From Thalassotalea ponticola (GTDB lineage: Bacteria; Pseudomonadota; Gammaproteobacteria; Enterobacterales; Alteromonadaceae): DNA of 64,000 nt. The stretch spans positions 3,162,001 through 3,226,000 of the forward strand of contig NZ_CP166871.1 in NCBI RefSeq assembly GCF_041379045.1. The letters run 5' to 3'. Of this stretch, positions 8,072 through 19,105 are shown piece by piece (the stretch's first letter is position 1; each line of letters begins with the position of its first letter). The notes under the pieces are model-generated. The model worked only from the letters and a program-made list of their open reading frames with translations, was not told the DNA's origin and made no database searches. The translations under genes and the position numbers were made by a program.

Positions 8072-10666
8072 GTGCAAATTATCAAGTGGTTATTAAAAGT
8101 TTCCATTGTTATTACCCTACTAGGCATCACCGCGGTAGGTGGCTTCTATCTTTACATGAAAAAAGATTTGCCAAGCGTTGAAGTATTAAAAGACATTCAG
8201 TTGCAAATTCCGATGCAAATATACTCTAACGAAGGCAAGTTAATTTCCCAATACGGTACTAAGCGCCGCATCCCGGTGAAGCTTGAAGACATGCCGCCAA
8301 AGCTGATTCAAGCCATTTTAGCAACCGAAGACAATCGCTTTTACGAGCACTTCGGCGTTGACCCTATCGGCATGTTACGGGCCGCTTTTTTATTAGTCAC
8401 CAGCGGTGAGATTCAAGGTGGTGCAAGTACCATCACCATGCAAACAGCGCGCAATTTCTTTCTTACCCGCGAACAGACTTTTATCCGTAAGATTAGAGAA
8501 ATATTTATTTCATTGCACATGGAGAGCTTGTTAACTAAGGACGAGATTCTCGAGCTGTACTTAAACAAAATTGAACTCAGTCATCGCGCATTCGGCGTCG
8601 GTGCAGCTGCACAAGTATATTACGGAAAAGAACTTGACGAGCTAACTCTAGGTGAAATTGCGGTTATCGCTGGCTTGCCAAAAGCGCCGACTACATACAA
8701 TCCAATTAGCTCTCCAGAACGGGCGAAATTTCGTCGTACCACAGTGTTACAACGCATGCTGGTTAGTGGCTATATCACCGAGCAGGAGTATGACCAAGCC
8801 AACAACGAAGACATTCACACCAAGCGACACGGCGTAAACATTGAAGTTGAAGCACCTTATGTGGCATCACTGGCAAATAAGCGTGTTCTAGAAATGTATG
8901 GTCGCGATTTTGCCTACGGCAAAGGTTTGAAAGTCTACACCACGGTGCAAGCGGATTTGCAACAAGCGGCCAATCAAGCGGTGATTGACAACATATACGC
9001 CTACGATCAACGTCACGGCTATCGCGGCCCGATTAAGCGCTTGTGGTTAACCGAGCAAGATAGACAAAAGCTACTCGCCCAATACCAAACCTTCGCCTCG
9101 GCACAGCGCCTCGCACAAATGCAAGATGAGTGGGCTCAGCTACCGAGCTCGCCAATCACCAAAGCGCAAATCGAAGAGCAGTTAAACGACATTCCGACGT
9201 ATAACGACTTACAGGCTGTAGCCGTTTTATCGGTAGAAGAGCAATCGGCACAAGTCATAACCGCAACAGGAGAGTCAGTTACGCTCACTTGGGATGGGCT
9301 CAAATGGGCTCGGTGGTTTATTGATGACAAAACCCAAGGCAAGGCTCCCGACCTGGCTAGTGAGATCGTCAGCGCTGGCGATATTGTCTACGTGCGACAG
9401 CTCGGTGAGGACAACTGGTTGTTGAGTCAGCTCCCCGAGGTATCGGCAGGGCTCGTTGCCATCTCACCTGATAACGGTGCCATTTTGGCCAGCGTTGGCG
9501 GCTACAGCTTTAAACAAAGCCAATTCGATCGTATCACCCAAGCCAACCGCCAAATGGGCTCTAATATTAAGCCGTTTGTCTATTCTGCTGCTTTAGCCAA
9601 TGGCTATACGCTGGCGTCTTTGGTTAACGACGCACCAATCAACCAGTGGGACAAACGCTCGGGCTTTGCTTGGCGACCTAAAAACTCACCGGCTGTTTAC
9701 GAAGGGCCACTTCGCGTCCGTGTCGGACTGGCGAAATCGAAAAACGTCATGTCAATACGGTTACTGCGCGGCATGACAATTGACGCGCTTATTGAGCACC
9801 TCAGCCTGTTTGGATTTAATCAACAAACTTTACCGCGCAATGAATCCATCGCATTGGGCTCAGCTTCGGCAACGCCATTACAAGTAGTAACTGGCTACGC
9901 TTCGTTTGCCAACCAGGGATATTTGATCGACCCCTACGTTATCGACCGCATTGAAGATGCCAGTGGCAATATTATTTATCAAGCATCGCCACCCGTCGCT
10001 TGCTACGCCTGTGAGCAGGCGCAACAACAGTATGCCAACAGCTTTGAAAGCAGTGAGCAGTTAGATGTTGATTTGCTAACCCAACAAGTAGCACCGCGCA
10101 TTATTAGTCGCGAAAATGCATTCTTGGTTACCCAAGCGATGAACAGTGTTATTTGGGGTAGCGGTGGCGACTGGTCTAAGGGAACCGGTTGGATTGGTAC
10201 CGGTTGGCGAGCTAAATCACTAGAGCGCCGGGACTTAGCCGGTAAAACAGGTACCACAAACGAATCAAAAGATGCCTGGTTTAGTGGTTTTAGCCGTCAC
10301 TTGGCGGCGAGTAGTTGGATTGGTTTTGATGACCCTAGTCGCACCTTGGGTCGCACCCGCGTCAATAGTAACCTAGGTAAAAATCAAACCGCTGGTGGTG
10401 AAGCCGGTGCCAATGCCGCGCAACCAGCGTGGATAGGTTTTATGAAAACCGCATTAGAGCAGTTTCCCTACGCGCCATTTGAGCAACCCAATAATATCGT
10501 CTCAATTCGCATCGATAAACAGACTGGTAAACGCACCAATAAGAGTGATTCAAGTTCGCGCTTCGAATACTTTATTATGGGTACCGAACCACAAGAATGG
10601 GTGACAGAAGAGAATGTAGAGCAGTTACTTGAAAGTAACGACCAAGACGAGCCCGAAATTTTCTAA
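8072..10666 (+). CDS. mrcA: Penicillin-binding protein 1A
   Basis: A bifunctional class A penicillin-binding protein of about 864 residues: transmembrane anchor (about residues 3-25), glycosyltransferase domain (EDNRFYEHFGVD; GGASTITMQTARNFF; KIREIFISLHME), an OB-like domain, and the transpeptidase domain. The transpeptidase part shows KTGTTNE, and the segment NRQMGSNIKPFVY contains the GSNIKP equivalent of the SXXK motif. It polymerises and crosslinks peptidoglycan. I chose the GTG at 8072, which gives the short QIIKWLLK N-terminus usual in PBP1A; an ATG at 7997 would add 25 mostly hydrophobic residues. It is divergent from pilM, as in many gammaproteobacteria. Confidence 0.95.
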   Translation: MQIIKWLLKVSIVITLLGITAVGGFYLYMKKDLPSVEVLKDIQLQIPMQIYSNEGKLISQYGTKRRIPVKLEDMPPKLIQAILATEDNRFYEHFGVDPIGMLRAAFLLVTSGEIQGGASTITMQTARNFFLTREQTFIRKIREIFISLHMESLLTKDEILELYLNKIELSHRAFGVGAAAQVYYGKELDELTLGEIAVIAGLPKAPTTYNPISSPERAKFRRTTVLQRMLVSGYITEQEYDQANNEDIHTKRHGVNIEVEAPYVASLANKRVLEMYGRDFAYGKGLKVYTTVQADLQQAANQAVIDNIYAYDQRHGYRGPIKRLWLTEQDRQKLLAQYQTFASAQRLAQMQDEWAQLPSSPITKAQIEEQLNDIPTYNDLQAVAVLSVEEQSAQVITATGESVTLTWDGLKWARWFIDDKTQGKAPDLASEIVSAGDIVYVRQLGEDNWLLSQLPEVSAGLVAISPDNGAILASVGGYSFKQSQFDRITQANRQMGSNIKPFVYSAALANGYTLASLVNDAPINQWDKRSGFAWRPKNSPAVYEGPLRVRVGLAKSKNVMSIRLLRGMTIDALIEHLSLFGFNQQTLPRNESIALGSASATPLQVVTGYASFANQGYLIDPYVIDRIEDASGNIIYQASPPVACYACEQAQQQYANSFESSEQLDVDLLTQQVAPRIISRENAFLVTQAMNSVIWGSGGDWSKGTGWIGTGWRAKSLERRDLAGKTGTTNESKDAWFSGFSRHLAASSWIGFDDPSRTLGRTRVNSNLGKNQTAGGEAGANAAQPAWIGFMKTALEQFPYAPFEQPNNIVSIRIDKQTGKRTNKSDSSSRFEYFIMGTEPQEWVTEENVEQLLESNDQDEPEIF

Positions 10667-10678
10667 CAACGCTACCGC

Positions 10679-10718
10679 ACCAGTGAGCGAGCTCGATTAG
10701 CTCACTGGTCGGTTTTTC
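10679..10718 (+). terminator. Rho-independent terminator after mrcA
   Basis: A perfect 10-bp stem (ACCAGTGAGC at 10679-10688 and GCTCACTGGT at 10700-10709) is followed by CGGTTTTTCTC, 13 bases past the mrcA stop. It lies between the convergent mrcA and argH genes. Confidence 0.85.
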
Positions 10719-10785
10719 TCTGTTATCGCAATCGCTCGTCGCCGCTTTGCTATTACCGTTTTGCGATAAGTAAAAAGCAAATCAT

Positions 10786-12723
10786 CTATTGGCTGTTACT
10801 CGACACGCGACTCGCGCCATCTTTTGACTGGCTAAACATTAATACCTGATCGCCGTTCGCTTCTGTGTCGTTGACTACACCTTCACTACTGCCAATACAG
10901 TAAATGAGAGCAACCTCATCACAACACTGCTGACGCGGACACAACTCGCAGTCTTTCATCACTTTTTCCGGTAAACGCGCCTTGTCACTCAAGTGAAAAT
11001 CGAGCTTTTCAAAAAACGCCGGCTTGCGTGTTAACACAAATACCTTACTCAACGCCAGTTGCTTGGCTCGGCGAATCAAAAACTGACACAATTCAACGCC
11101 ATACCCTTTGCCCTGATGACTGTTCTCTACACCCAGTGAACGTATTTCGGCCAGTCCCGTGCTGTAGATGTAAAGTGCTGCGCAGGCAACAACTTGGCCC
11201 TGCTCTTCAATGACTGCGAAATCGCGAATGGATTTGATCAAGTCGTCTTCGCTGCGCGGCAAGTTTTCCTCCCGGCTAGCAAAATAGCTGACCAAGCGAT
11301 TTATCGCCCGCAAGTCGGTGAGTTTGGCATCGCGCACCCGGTAACTTGCTCTGCCTAGCGCTAACCGCGTTTGCTCTATCGCCTCGCTCACCTGTGCTAA
11401 CCCGGTCCCGCCAATCGCTTGGCGCTTATTGACCAAGTATTCCAACTCTAAAATGGGATACACATCGTCTTCTATTAGGGTGGTAAATTGATGAAATTCG
11501 TCGATGCGCAAATTTTCAAGAGGCTCGCTCTGAGCAAGGGCGTAAACCACTATTGCGCCGGTAATATCATGGGCTGTTCTAAATGGCATTCCCTTTGCTA
11601 CTAGGTAGTCAGCAAGTTCTGTTGCATTGGCATAGCCTTCACAAGCTGCTTTGCGACACTGGGCGTCGTTGAGCTCAATGCTATTGGCCACTTCGCCGGC
11701 CATCTCAAGGCAACTATACCAAGTGTGCAATGCGTCAAATAAGCCTTGTTTATCCTCTTGCATATCTTTGTTATAGGCCAATGGCAAGCCCTTCAGAGTA
11801 ACCAGTAGTCCCTGTAATGCCCCATAAACCCTGCCGCATTTGCCTCGAATGAGCTCTAGTGCATCGGGGTTTTTCTTTTGTGGCATCAGCGAACTACCCG
11901 ATGTGACTTGATCGCCCAAATGAATAAATCCCGCCTCACCTGAGTTGAAAAAAATCAGATCTTCGCTAAAACGCGACAGATGCATCATGCCGGTTGCCGC
12001 AACAAACAGTAATTCAGCAACGTAATCTCTGTCCGATACCGCATCCAGTGAGTTCAAGCACGGACCATCAAAGCCCAACTGCTGAGCCAAGGCGACGCGG
12101 TCAATATCGTATGCACTGCCCGCCAGCGCGGCACAACCTAACGGGCACTGATTGACCCGCTTACGCGCGTCTTGCAAGCGGCCAATGTCGCGCTGAAACA
12201 TTTCAACGTAGGCCATACACCAATGCGCAAAACGAACCGGTTGCGCCCGCTGTAGGTGGGTATAACCAGGTAATATGTGATGTTTGTGGTTTTCCGCCAA
12301 ATTTAACAGAGTATTAATGGTGCTGTTTAACAGATCGAGTAATTCATCCACTCGTTGACGACACCACAAGCGCAAATCAGTACTCACTTGGTCATTTCGA
12401 CTACGTCCGGTGTGTAGCTTGCGGGCAACATCACCAACCATGGCAATAAGTTGCGTTTCGACAAAGCTGTGAACATCCTCAGTCTGTGACTGACTCATAT
12501 CAATGTCGCCTTTGCCAACTTGTTCAGCCAGCGTCAGCAATGCATTTTGCAGAGTCTGTTGCTCTTTTGCGGTTAGCACCCCAACTTTACAGATAGCCTC
12601 TGACCAAGCAATAGACGCTTCGATATCTTGCTCGAGTAAAACAAAATCAAACGCTAATGAGTCGTTAAATCGTTTGAATCTGTCGCTGCTGGCTTCGACA
12701 AACCGACCACCCCATAATGCCAT
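10786..12723 (-). CDS. argH: Argininosuccinate lyase fused to N-acetyltransferase, ArgH(A)
   Basis: A 645-residue fusion. Residues 1 to about 465 are argininosuccinate lyase (MALWGGRF start; [12 protein letters not shown] signature loop), the last step of arginine synthesis. Residues from about 480 on form a GNAT acetyltransferase with a [10 protein letters not shown] strand and an acetyl-CoA loop [14 protein letters not shown], matching the ArgA-like domain of the ArgH(A) fusions known from Vibrio, Moritella and Alteromonadales. It would supply both the first and last pathway steps. The ATG at 12723 follows GGGAGAAG and comes one base after the argG stop; an upstream in-frame extension lies inside argG. 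Confidence 0.95.
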   Translation of the reverse strand: MALWGGRFVEASSDRFKRFNDSLAFDFVLLEQDIEASIAWSEAICKVGVLTAKEQQTLQNALLTLAEQVGKGDIDMSQSQTEDVHSFVETQLIAMVGDVARKLHTGRSRNDQVSTDLRLWCRQRVDELLDLLNSTINTLLNLAENHKHHILPGYTHLQRAQPVRFAHWCMAYVEMFQRDIGRLQDARKRVNQCPLGCAALAGSAYDIDRVALAQQLGFDGPCLNSLDAVSDRDYVAELLFVAATGMMHLSRFSEDLIFFNSGEAGFIHLGDQVTSGSSLMPQKKNPDALELIRGKCGRVYGALQGLLVTLKGLPLAYNKDMQEDKQGLFDALHTWYSCLEMAGEVANSIELNDAQCRKAACEGYANATELADYLVAKGMPFRTAHDITGAIVVYALAQSEPLENLRIDEFHQFTTLIEDDVYPILELEYLVNKRQAIGGTGLAQVSEAIEQTRLALGRASYRVRDAKLTDLRAINRLVSYFASREENLPRSEDDLIKSIRDFAVIEEQGQVVACAALYIYSTGLAEIRSLGVENSHQGKGYGVELCQFLIRRAKQLALSKVFVLTRKPAFFEKLDFHLSDKARLPEKVMKDCELCPRQQCCDEVALIYCIGSSEGVVNDTEANGDQVLMFSQSKDGASRVSSNSQ

Positions 12724-12724
12724 A

Positions 12725-13939
12725 TCACTTCTCCCTCTGATGCAATGCTTTAATCCGACTGGCAAGGCTAAACAAGCGTATAAAGCCTTCTGCGTGTTGT
12801 TGCTGATAAACGTCATCCGCGCCAAATGTCGCAAACTCCTGTGAGTAAAGACTATTCACTGAGCGGCGTTGAATTACCGTTGCGTTGCCTTTGTACATTT
12901 GTAACACGACATCACCGCAAACCTGTTCAGCCAGCGTTTGGCAGGCAGCTAGCTGTGCTTTAGCAACGGGCGTAAACCAACGGCCATCATAGAGCGTGTG
13001 GGAAAATTCAAGCGCAATTGACTCGCGAAATTTTAAGCTCGATTTATCGTGAATCAACGACTCTAACGCTTTATAAGCACTCATTAAAATAGTGCCTCCA
13101 GGGGTTTCATAACAACCTCGAGATTTCATCCCAACGAGGCGATTTTCGACGATGTCAATTCGACCAATGCCGTGCAGTGACGCTTTGTCATTGAGGTACT
13201 GCAACGCTTGATAAGCGGGCATCTCTTGCTCATCAACACTGACCAAACGGCCTTGCTCAAAGCTCAGCACGATCGATTCAGCTTCATCCGGTGCGTCCAT
13301 GGGATCTTGGGTTAGGGTCCAGATCTGTTTTGACGGTGGGCTCCACAGGTCTTCTAACTCACCACCTTCATGAGAGATATGCCAAGCATTGGCATCTCGA
13401 CTGTATATCTTCTCTAATGACGCACTACAGGGTATCTGCCGTTGCTGTAAATAATTGAGTAAGTCTTCTCTTGACGCCAGTTGCCACTCTCGCCACGGGG
13501 CAATAACTGTTAACTGCGGTGCTAAGGCGGCAAAACACGACTCAAACCGCACCTGATCATTGCCCTTTCCTGTGCATCCATGGCAAAGCGCATCGGCACC
13601 CAGTTGCAACGCTAAGTCAACTTGCGCCTTGGCGATAACGGGACGTGCCATTGCGGTACCGAGCAGATATTGTCCCTCGTAGACCGCGCCGGTTTGCACA
13701 ATCGGATAGATGTAGTCTTCGACAAACTGCTGTTTTAAATCAACCACATAACAACTGCTCGCCCCAGATTGCAACGCCTTTTCTTCAATACCATCTAACT
13801 CGTCTTGACCTTGACCAACGTCAGCGCAAAAGGCGATCACTTCGCAGTTGTTGTAATTTTCCTTTAACCAAGGAATGATCGCTGACGTATCCAAACCACC
13901 TGAATAGGCTAATACCACTTTATTAATTTGCTTTTTCAT
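12725..13939 (-). CDS. argG: Argininosuccinate synthase
   Basis: A 404-residue ATP-dependent ligase joining citrulline and aspartate. The N-terminal PP-loop motif AYSGGLDTS is at residues 10-18, and [13 protein letters not shown] and [15 protein letters not shown] segments follow. It is the fourth gene of the argCBFGH operon, with argH starting one base after its stop. Confidence 0.97.
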   Translation of the reverse strand: MKKQINKVVLAYSGGLDTSAIIPWLKENYNNCEVIAFCADVGQGQDELDGIEEKALQSGASSCYVVDLKQQFVEDYIYPIVQTGAVYEGQYLLGTAMARPVIAKAQVDLALQLGADALCHGCTGKGNDQVRFESCFAALAPQLTVIAPWREWQLASREDLLNYLQQRQIPCSASLEKIYSRDANAWHISHEGGELEDLWSPPSKQIWTLTQDPMDAPDEAESIVLSFEQGRLVSVDEQEMPAYQALQYLNDKASLHGIGRIDIVENRLVGMKSRGCYETPGGTILMSAYKALESLIHDKSSLKFRESIALEFSHTLYDGRWFTPVAKAQLAACQTLAEQVCGDVVLQMYKGNATVIQRRSVNSLYSQEFATFGADDVYQQQHAEGFIRLFSLASRIKALHQREK

Positions 13940-13981
13940 CGTTAAAACTCTTTTTTATCCGCGTGTTGCCAACGCTTTTGA

Positions 13982-14893
13982 TTAGGTTAATAAGTTTGTC
14001 AACAGCGCACTTTGAGCCCACATCCGGTTTTGCGCCTGTAACATCGCGATACACTGAGCTGACTCAAATACACGACGACTGATTTCTTGCTCGACATGCG
14101 CTGGCTGACAATGCATCACAACCTCTGCATTGGCATGCTTAACTAAGTCGCTGTTGACCTGATATGGCATAAAAATATCGAGGCGTTGTTCGATTGCTTC
14201 TTTATCCCCCATCGACAGCCAGGTATCGGTGTAAATTACCTGCTGATTTTGCGCTGCAGCAAGGTCGTTACTGAACACAATTCGACTGCCACTTTGCGCA
14301 CTGATGATCGCGCTTTGTTGGGCAATTACTGGATCAACCTGATATCCCTCAGGGGTAATAATGGTAACGTTGACACCAAGTAGTGCCCCCATAATCAACA
14401 GCGATTGAGCCACATTATTGCCATCGCCAACAAAGCATAAATTCAAGCCTTTAAGGGTGCCGAATGTTTGGGTTAACGCCATGTAATCAGCGAGCGCTTG
14501 GCAGGGGTGGTAATCATCGCTTAAGGCATTGATAACCGGTACGGTTGCGTGAGCGGCGAGTTCATTCAATGCGGATTGGTAAAAGACTCGAGCGACAATG
14601 GCATCACACCAGCAACTCAAATTTTGGGCTAAATCACAAATTCGTTCACGTTCGCCTAACAAGCCATTTTGCTGGCCCAAATAAACGCTATGACCACCGA
14701 GCTTGGCAATGCCAACGTCAAAACTCACGTGCGTTCGCAACGACGGTTTTTCAAATAACATGGCAATCGACTTACCCGACAACTGGTTCTGATAATTTTT
14801 TGTCTGTGCTTTTATGTCTATCGCTGTGGCAATGAGCGAGGTCAGTTGCTGCTGATCTAAATCATTGTCTTTTAAAAAATGCTGTAACGACAT
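13982..14893 (-). CDS. argF: Ornithine carbamoyltransferase
   Basis: A 303-residue carbamoyltransferase that makes citrulline from ornithine and carbamoyl phosphate. It shows the carbamoyl-phosphate site FEKPSLRTHVSF, the HPCQALAD motif and the ornithine-binding HCQPAH. The start at 14893 follows GGAAGG at good spacing and lies 28 bases after argB; the longer frame to 14959 overlaps argB and is rejected. Confidence 0.96.
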   Translation of the reverse strand: MSLQHFLKDNDLDQQQLTSLIATAIDIKAQTKNYQNQLSGKSIAMLFEKPSLRTHVSFDVGIAKLGGHSVYLGQQNGLLGERERICDLAQNLSCWCDAIVARVFYQSALNELAAHATVPVINALSDDYHPCQALADYMALTQTFGTLKGLNLCFVGDGNNVAQSLLIMGALLGVNVTIITPEGYQVDPVIAQQSAIISAQSGSRIVFSNDLAAAQNQQVIYTDTWLSMGDKEAIEQRLDIFMPYQVNSDLVKHANAEVVMHCQPAHVEQEISRRVFESAQCIAMLQAQNRMWAQSALLTNLLT

Positions 14894-14921
14894 AGGTACC
14901 TTCCAATTATTAATTATAAGT

Positions 14922-15704
14922 TTAGATGTTAGGAATAATGCGGGTACCAAATTCACCACCTGAATACATTTGCAATAAATGTTGTGGTGTTTTCCAACTG
15001 GTAACCGCGATACTTCGTCGCAATCTCGTTGCCGCTTCCAAGGCGGCGTTGACCTTGGCTACCATCCCTTCGCAAATCACCCCTTCGGCGATCAGTTGTT
15101 GGGCGTGTTGATGATCAAGTGAGCGAAGACAAGCATTATCTGCACCATAGACACCATCGATATCAGTTAAAAAAACCAATTCCGCCTGCAATAACATGGC
15201 TATGACGACCGCGGCATCATCCGCATTGACATTGACCAGTGAACCGTCGTTAAGCGCCCCTATTGAGCATACAATCGGTAAACACCCAGCACTGAGTAAC
15301 GCGTTTAGCAACCACGGGTCGTTCGGTTGTGTTACACCCACTTGCCCCAAGTGCGCATCTCTAGGTTGGCATGTTGTTGTTTGTCCATCGTGTAACGCCA
15401 CACCGACGGCCATAACGCCGGCTCGACTCGCCGATGCCACCAACTGTTTGTTGACGTCTCCTGCTAACACACCACTGATAATCGGCATATGGGATTTTGG
15501 AGTGATGCGCAACCCCGAGTGTTTTTCGCTAACCAAGCCGGCTTGTTTGAGCATTTTATCAATCATCACGCCGCCGCCGTGAACCAAGGCAATACGCACT
15601 GATTGTTGTTGAAGTTGGGCAATCACCTCAAATAACTGGCTTATCGCCTGCCGCTGTTGCAATATTGCGCCACCTACTTTTATCACCAGTGTTTTATCGC
15701 TCAT
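14922..15704 (-). CDS. argB: Acetylglutamate kinase
   Basis: A 260-residue amino-acid kinase that phosphorylates N-acetylglutamate. Visible are KVGGAILQ near the N-terminus, the HGGGVMIDKML glycine-rich loop, and the NVNADDAAVVIA and FLTDIDGVYG segments. The short form, without an N-terminal extension, is typical of the arginine-insensitive gammaproteobacterial enzymes. It overlaps argC by 11 bases. Confidence 0.96.
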   Translation of the reverse strand: MSDKTLVIKVGGAILQQRQAISQLFEVIAQLQQQSVRIALVHGGGVMIDKMLKQAGLVSEKHSGLRITPKSHMPIISGVLAGDVNKQLVASASRAGVMAVGVALHDGQTTTCQPRDAHLGQVGVTQPNDPWLLNALLSAGCLPIVCSIGALNDGSLVNVNADDAAVVIAMLLQAELVFLTDIDGVYGADNACLRSLDHQHAQQLIAEGVICEGMVAKVNAALEAATRLRRSIAVTSWKTPQHLLQMYSGGEFGTRIIPNI

Positions 15705-16731
15705 AATGCCCCCTAATTAAGGCGGTCGACATAGCATAGCCAAAACGCATGTTGAAACATTGCACCGCTTGTGATGCAGCCCCTTTTAGGAGGTTATCTA
15801 TTGCGCAACACACCACTAGGGTCCGTTTCTGTTGCTCATATTGCCAATGCAAATCGGCAAAGGGGGTTAGCGCCACGTTATCTATTTGCGGCCACTGGTT
15901 CGCTAAACGCACAAAAACCGACTGTTGATATGCCTGTTTAAACGTTGCATCAACCAACTCTTCAGTTGCATCACTCACTAACTTAACGGTTGTGGTTGTC
16001 ATCAATCCGCGCTTAAACGGGGCAATATGCGGATTAAATACTATTTCAATATCTTGATTTCCGGCGTGTTGCGATATCTCCGGCTGATGGCGATGACTGA
16101 GAATATTGTAGGCTCTGAGGCTGACTTCGTTAAAACTGGTCGCAAGTACAGGCGAACGACCTGCGCCGCTTGCGCCACTGATACCATTGATTACCACAGC
16201 CTGGGTATTGTCTAGCAAACCGCTCTGGCACAACGGCTTGATCGACAATAAACTGGCGGTCGGATAACAGCCCGGTAAGGCGATAAGCTCAGCGTTGTCT
16301 AATTCGCAGTCGGCGAATTCAGGTAAGCCATAAACCGCTTGTTCTAGCAACTGAGGGTGTTGATGGTCAAAATCATAATAAGCCCGATAGTCTGCCGTTT
16401 GCTTAAGTCGAAACGCACCAGATAAATCAAACACGCAAATACCTAATTCGATAAAAGCGTGTGCCCACTGCTGCGAGTAGTGGTGAGGCGTGGCCATAAA
16501 CACGGCATCGAGCTGTTGATGATGGCGCTCCAGCCACTGCCAAGAGAAAGGCTGAAGGTGGAAATCACACAAACCCAGCATCTGCGGATATAAATCGCTA
16601 AACCGTTGGTGTGCACTTGAACTGTGTTCCGACACCAGTAAATTCAGCGTATTTATTTGAGGGTGACAGCTCAGCAATTTAACCAGCTCAGCCCCGGCGT
16701 AACCGCTTGCACCTATTATCGCCACATTCAT
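15694..16731 (-). CDS. argC: N-acetyl-gamma-glutamyl-phosphate reductase
   Basis: A 345-residue NADPH-dependent reductase. The N-terminal Rossmann motif IIGASGYAGAELVKLL and the catalytic GCYPTA cysteine segment are both present. It is the first gene of argCBFGH(A) and faces argE across 273 bp that hold the likely shared control region. Confidence 0.96.
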   Translation of the reverse strand: MNVAIIGASGYAGAELVKLLSCHPQINTLNLLVSEHSSSAHQRFSDLYPQMLGLCDFHLQPFSWQWLERHHQQLDAVFMATPHHYSQQWAHAFIELGICVFDLSGAFRLKQTADYRAYYDFDHQHPQLLEQAVYGLPEFADCELDNAELIALPGCYPTASLLSIKPLCQSGLLDNTQAVVINGISGASGAGRSPVLATSFNEVSLRAYNILSHRHQPEISQHAGNQDIEIVFNPHIAPFKRGLMTTTTVKLVSDATEELVDATFKQAYQQSVFVRLANQWPQIDNVALTPFADLHWQYEQQKRTLVVCCAIDNLLKGAASQAVQCFNMRFGYAMSTALIRGHYER

Positions 16732-16940
16732 TTACCAACCTTCCCCAAATGCAATTTTATTCACCTTACAAAAAACCATTTAGCTCGCCGCCAAATCGCC
16801 GTCTCGCTACAGGCCAAACCGAAAACACGATCCAACAGATAGTTACCAAACGTAGACAATCTAAAAAAATAACCGTCAACGACGAAACGACCACAAAAAT
16901 TCAATTCGCTCAGTTGACGATTAATAAAAAGATAACAATA

Positions 16941-16980
16941 TAATAATATTTATGCAATATTATAGAATAATTATAATTTA
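16941..16980. promoter_or_regulatory. Possible tandem ArgR boxes between argC and argE
   Basis: An AT-rich stretch holds two imperfect palindromes, about 16944-16961 (around TATGCAATATTATA) and about 16964-16979 (around GAATAATTATAA). They resemble ArgR operator halves, with centres about one ARG-box pair apart. Divergent argC-argE genes are classically controlled from such a shared operator. The match is by eye to a loose consensus. I see nothing else clear in the rest of the 16732-17004 interval. Confidence 0.4.
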
Positions 16981-17004
16981 ACAGACGATAACAAAGAGCG
17001 TTTG

Positions 17005-18159
17005 ATGACATCCACATTACCTAACTTGCAACAGGCACTCAGCCAGTTAATCGCTATGCCGTCGATCAGTTCAGATAGGCTCGACTTCGATCAATCCAAT
17101 TTACCGGTGATCGAGTTATTAGCGAGCTGGTTTGAATCACTGGGCTTTACTATCAGCATTGACCAAGTGATTAACACCAACAACAAATACAATATGCTAG
17201 CTACACTTGGCTCTGGTGAGGGGGGGCTATTACTATCTGGGCACAGTGATACAGTACCTTATGACGATCAGGGCTGGCTCACCGATCCATTCAAATTACG
17301 GTTGATAGACGACAAATTCTACGGTCTTGGCAGTTGTGATATGAAAGGCTTTTTCGCCTTTGTATTGCAGGCGTGTACCGCCATTCCTCGGCATAAGCTC
17401 ACTAAACCTCTGTATATATTGGTCACCGCAGATGAGGAAACGACCATGGCTGGCGCGCGCTTTTTCGTCAAACAGCAATTAGTCAAACCCGAGGTCGCCA
17501 TTATTGGTGAACCCACTGAGTTGAAGCCTGTGCACATGCACAAGGGTCATATGTCGCATCGCATAACGGTGCGCGGCAAGTCCGGTCATTCAAGCGACCC
17601 GGCCAATGGTCTCAATGCAATTGAGGTTATGGTGGAGGTTATTCAACGCTTGCAACTACTGCGCAAACACTTACAGCAAAATTACCGCAACGCGGCGTTC
17701 AGCGTGCAACAACCGACGCTAAACTTAGGTGCGATAAAGGGCGGAGATAACGCCAACCGCATATGCCAAGATTGCTACCTCGATATTGACCTGCGGGCCA
17801 TACCGGGTATTGCCGATGAAGATTTATTGGCGTGGCTTGCCGATGCGCTATTACCGATTTGTAAACAACACCCCGGTAGTATTCAAATGCAGCCACTACA
17901 CGCCAGCTCGCCAGCGTTTAAAGAAGCACAGGATAGCGAGTTGGTGGTCAGTGCCCAGCGCTTCTCTGGCCATTGTTGTCAAGCCGTTAACTACGCTACT
18001 GAGGCACCATTTATTCAGCAATTAGGTTGCCAGACGTTGGTCTTGGGGCCGGGCTCAATTGACCAAGCCCATCAAGCAAATGAATACCTACACGTTGATC
18101 AAGTTGAACCGACCTTGGCGTTATTACACCGGCTAATTACTCATTATTGCTGCGCGTGA
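17005..18159 (+). CDS. argE: Acetylornithine deacetylase
   Basis: A 384-residue M20-family zinc amidohydrolase releasing ornithine from N-acetylornithine. Metal ligands are visible in LLSGHSDTVP, GSCDMKGF and ADEETTMAGA, with the dimerisation motif GKSGHSSDP. I chose the ATG at 17005, directly after an in-frame TTG at 17002. It is transcribed divergently from argCBFGH. Using argE while also carrying an ArgA-like domain fused to ArgH means a linear arginine pathway. Confidence 0.96.
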   Translation: MTSTLPNLQQALSQLIAMPSISSDRLDFDQSNLPVIELLASWFESLGFTISIDQVINTNNKYNMLATLGSGEGGLLLSGHSDTVPYDDQGWLTDPFKLRLIDDKFYGLGSCDMKGFFAFVLQACTAIPRHKLTKPLYILVTADEETTMAGARFFVKQQLVKPEVAIIGEPTELKPVHMHKGHMSHRITVRGKSGHSSDPANGLNAIEVMVEVIQRLQLLRKHLQQNYRNAAFSVQQPTLNLGAIKGGDNANRICQDCYLDIDLRAIPGIADEDLLAWLADALLPICKQHPGSIQMQPLHASSPAFKEAQDSELVVSAQRFSGHCCQAVNYATEAPFIQQLGCQTLVLGPGSIDQAHQANEYLHVDQVEPTLALLHRLITHYCCA

Positions 18160-18178
18160 GCGCACTTATCATGTTGCG

Positions 18179-19075
<897 letters not shown>

Positions 19076-19105
19076 TTATTGATCGAGTTCTATAAGTCAA
19101 AGCTG

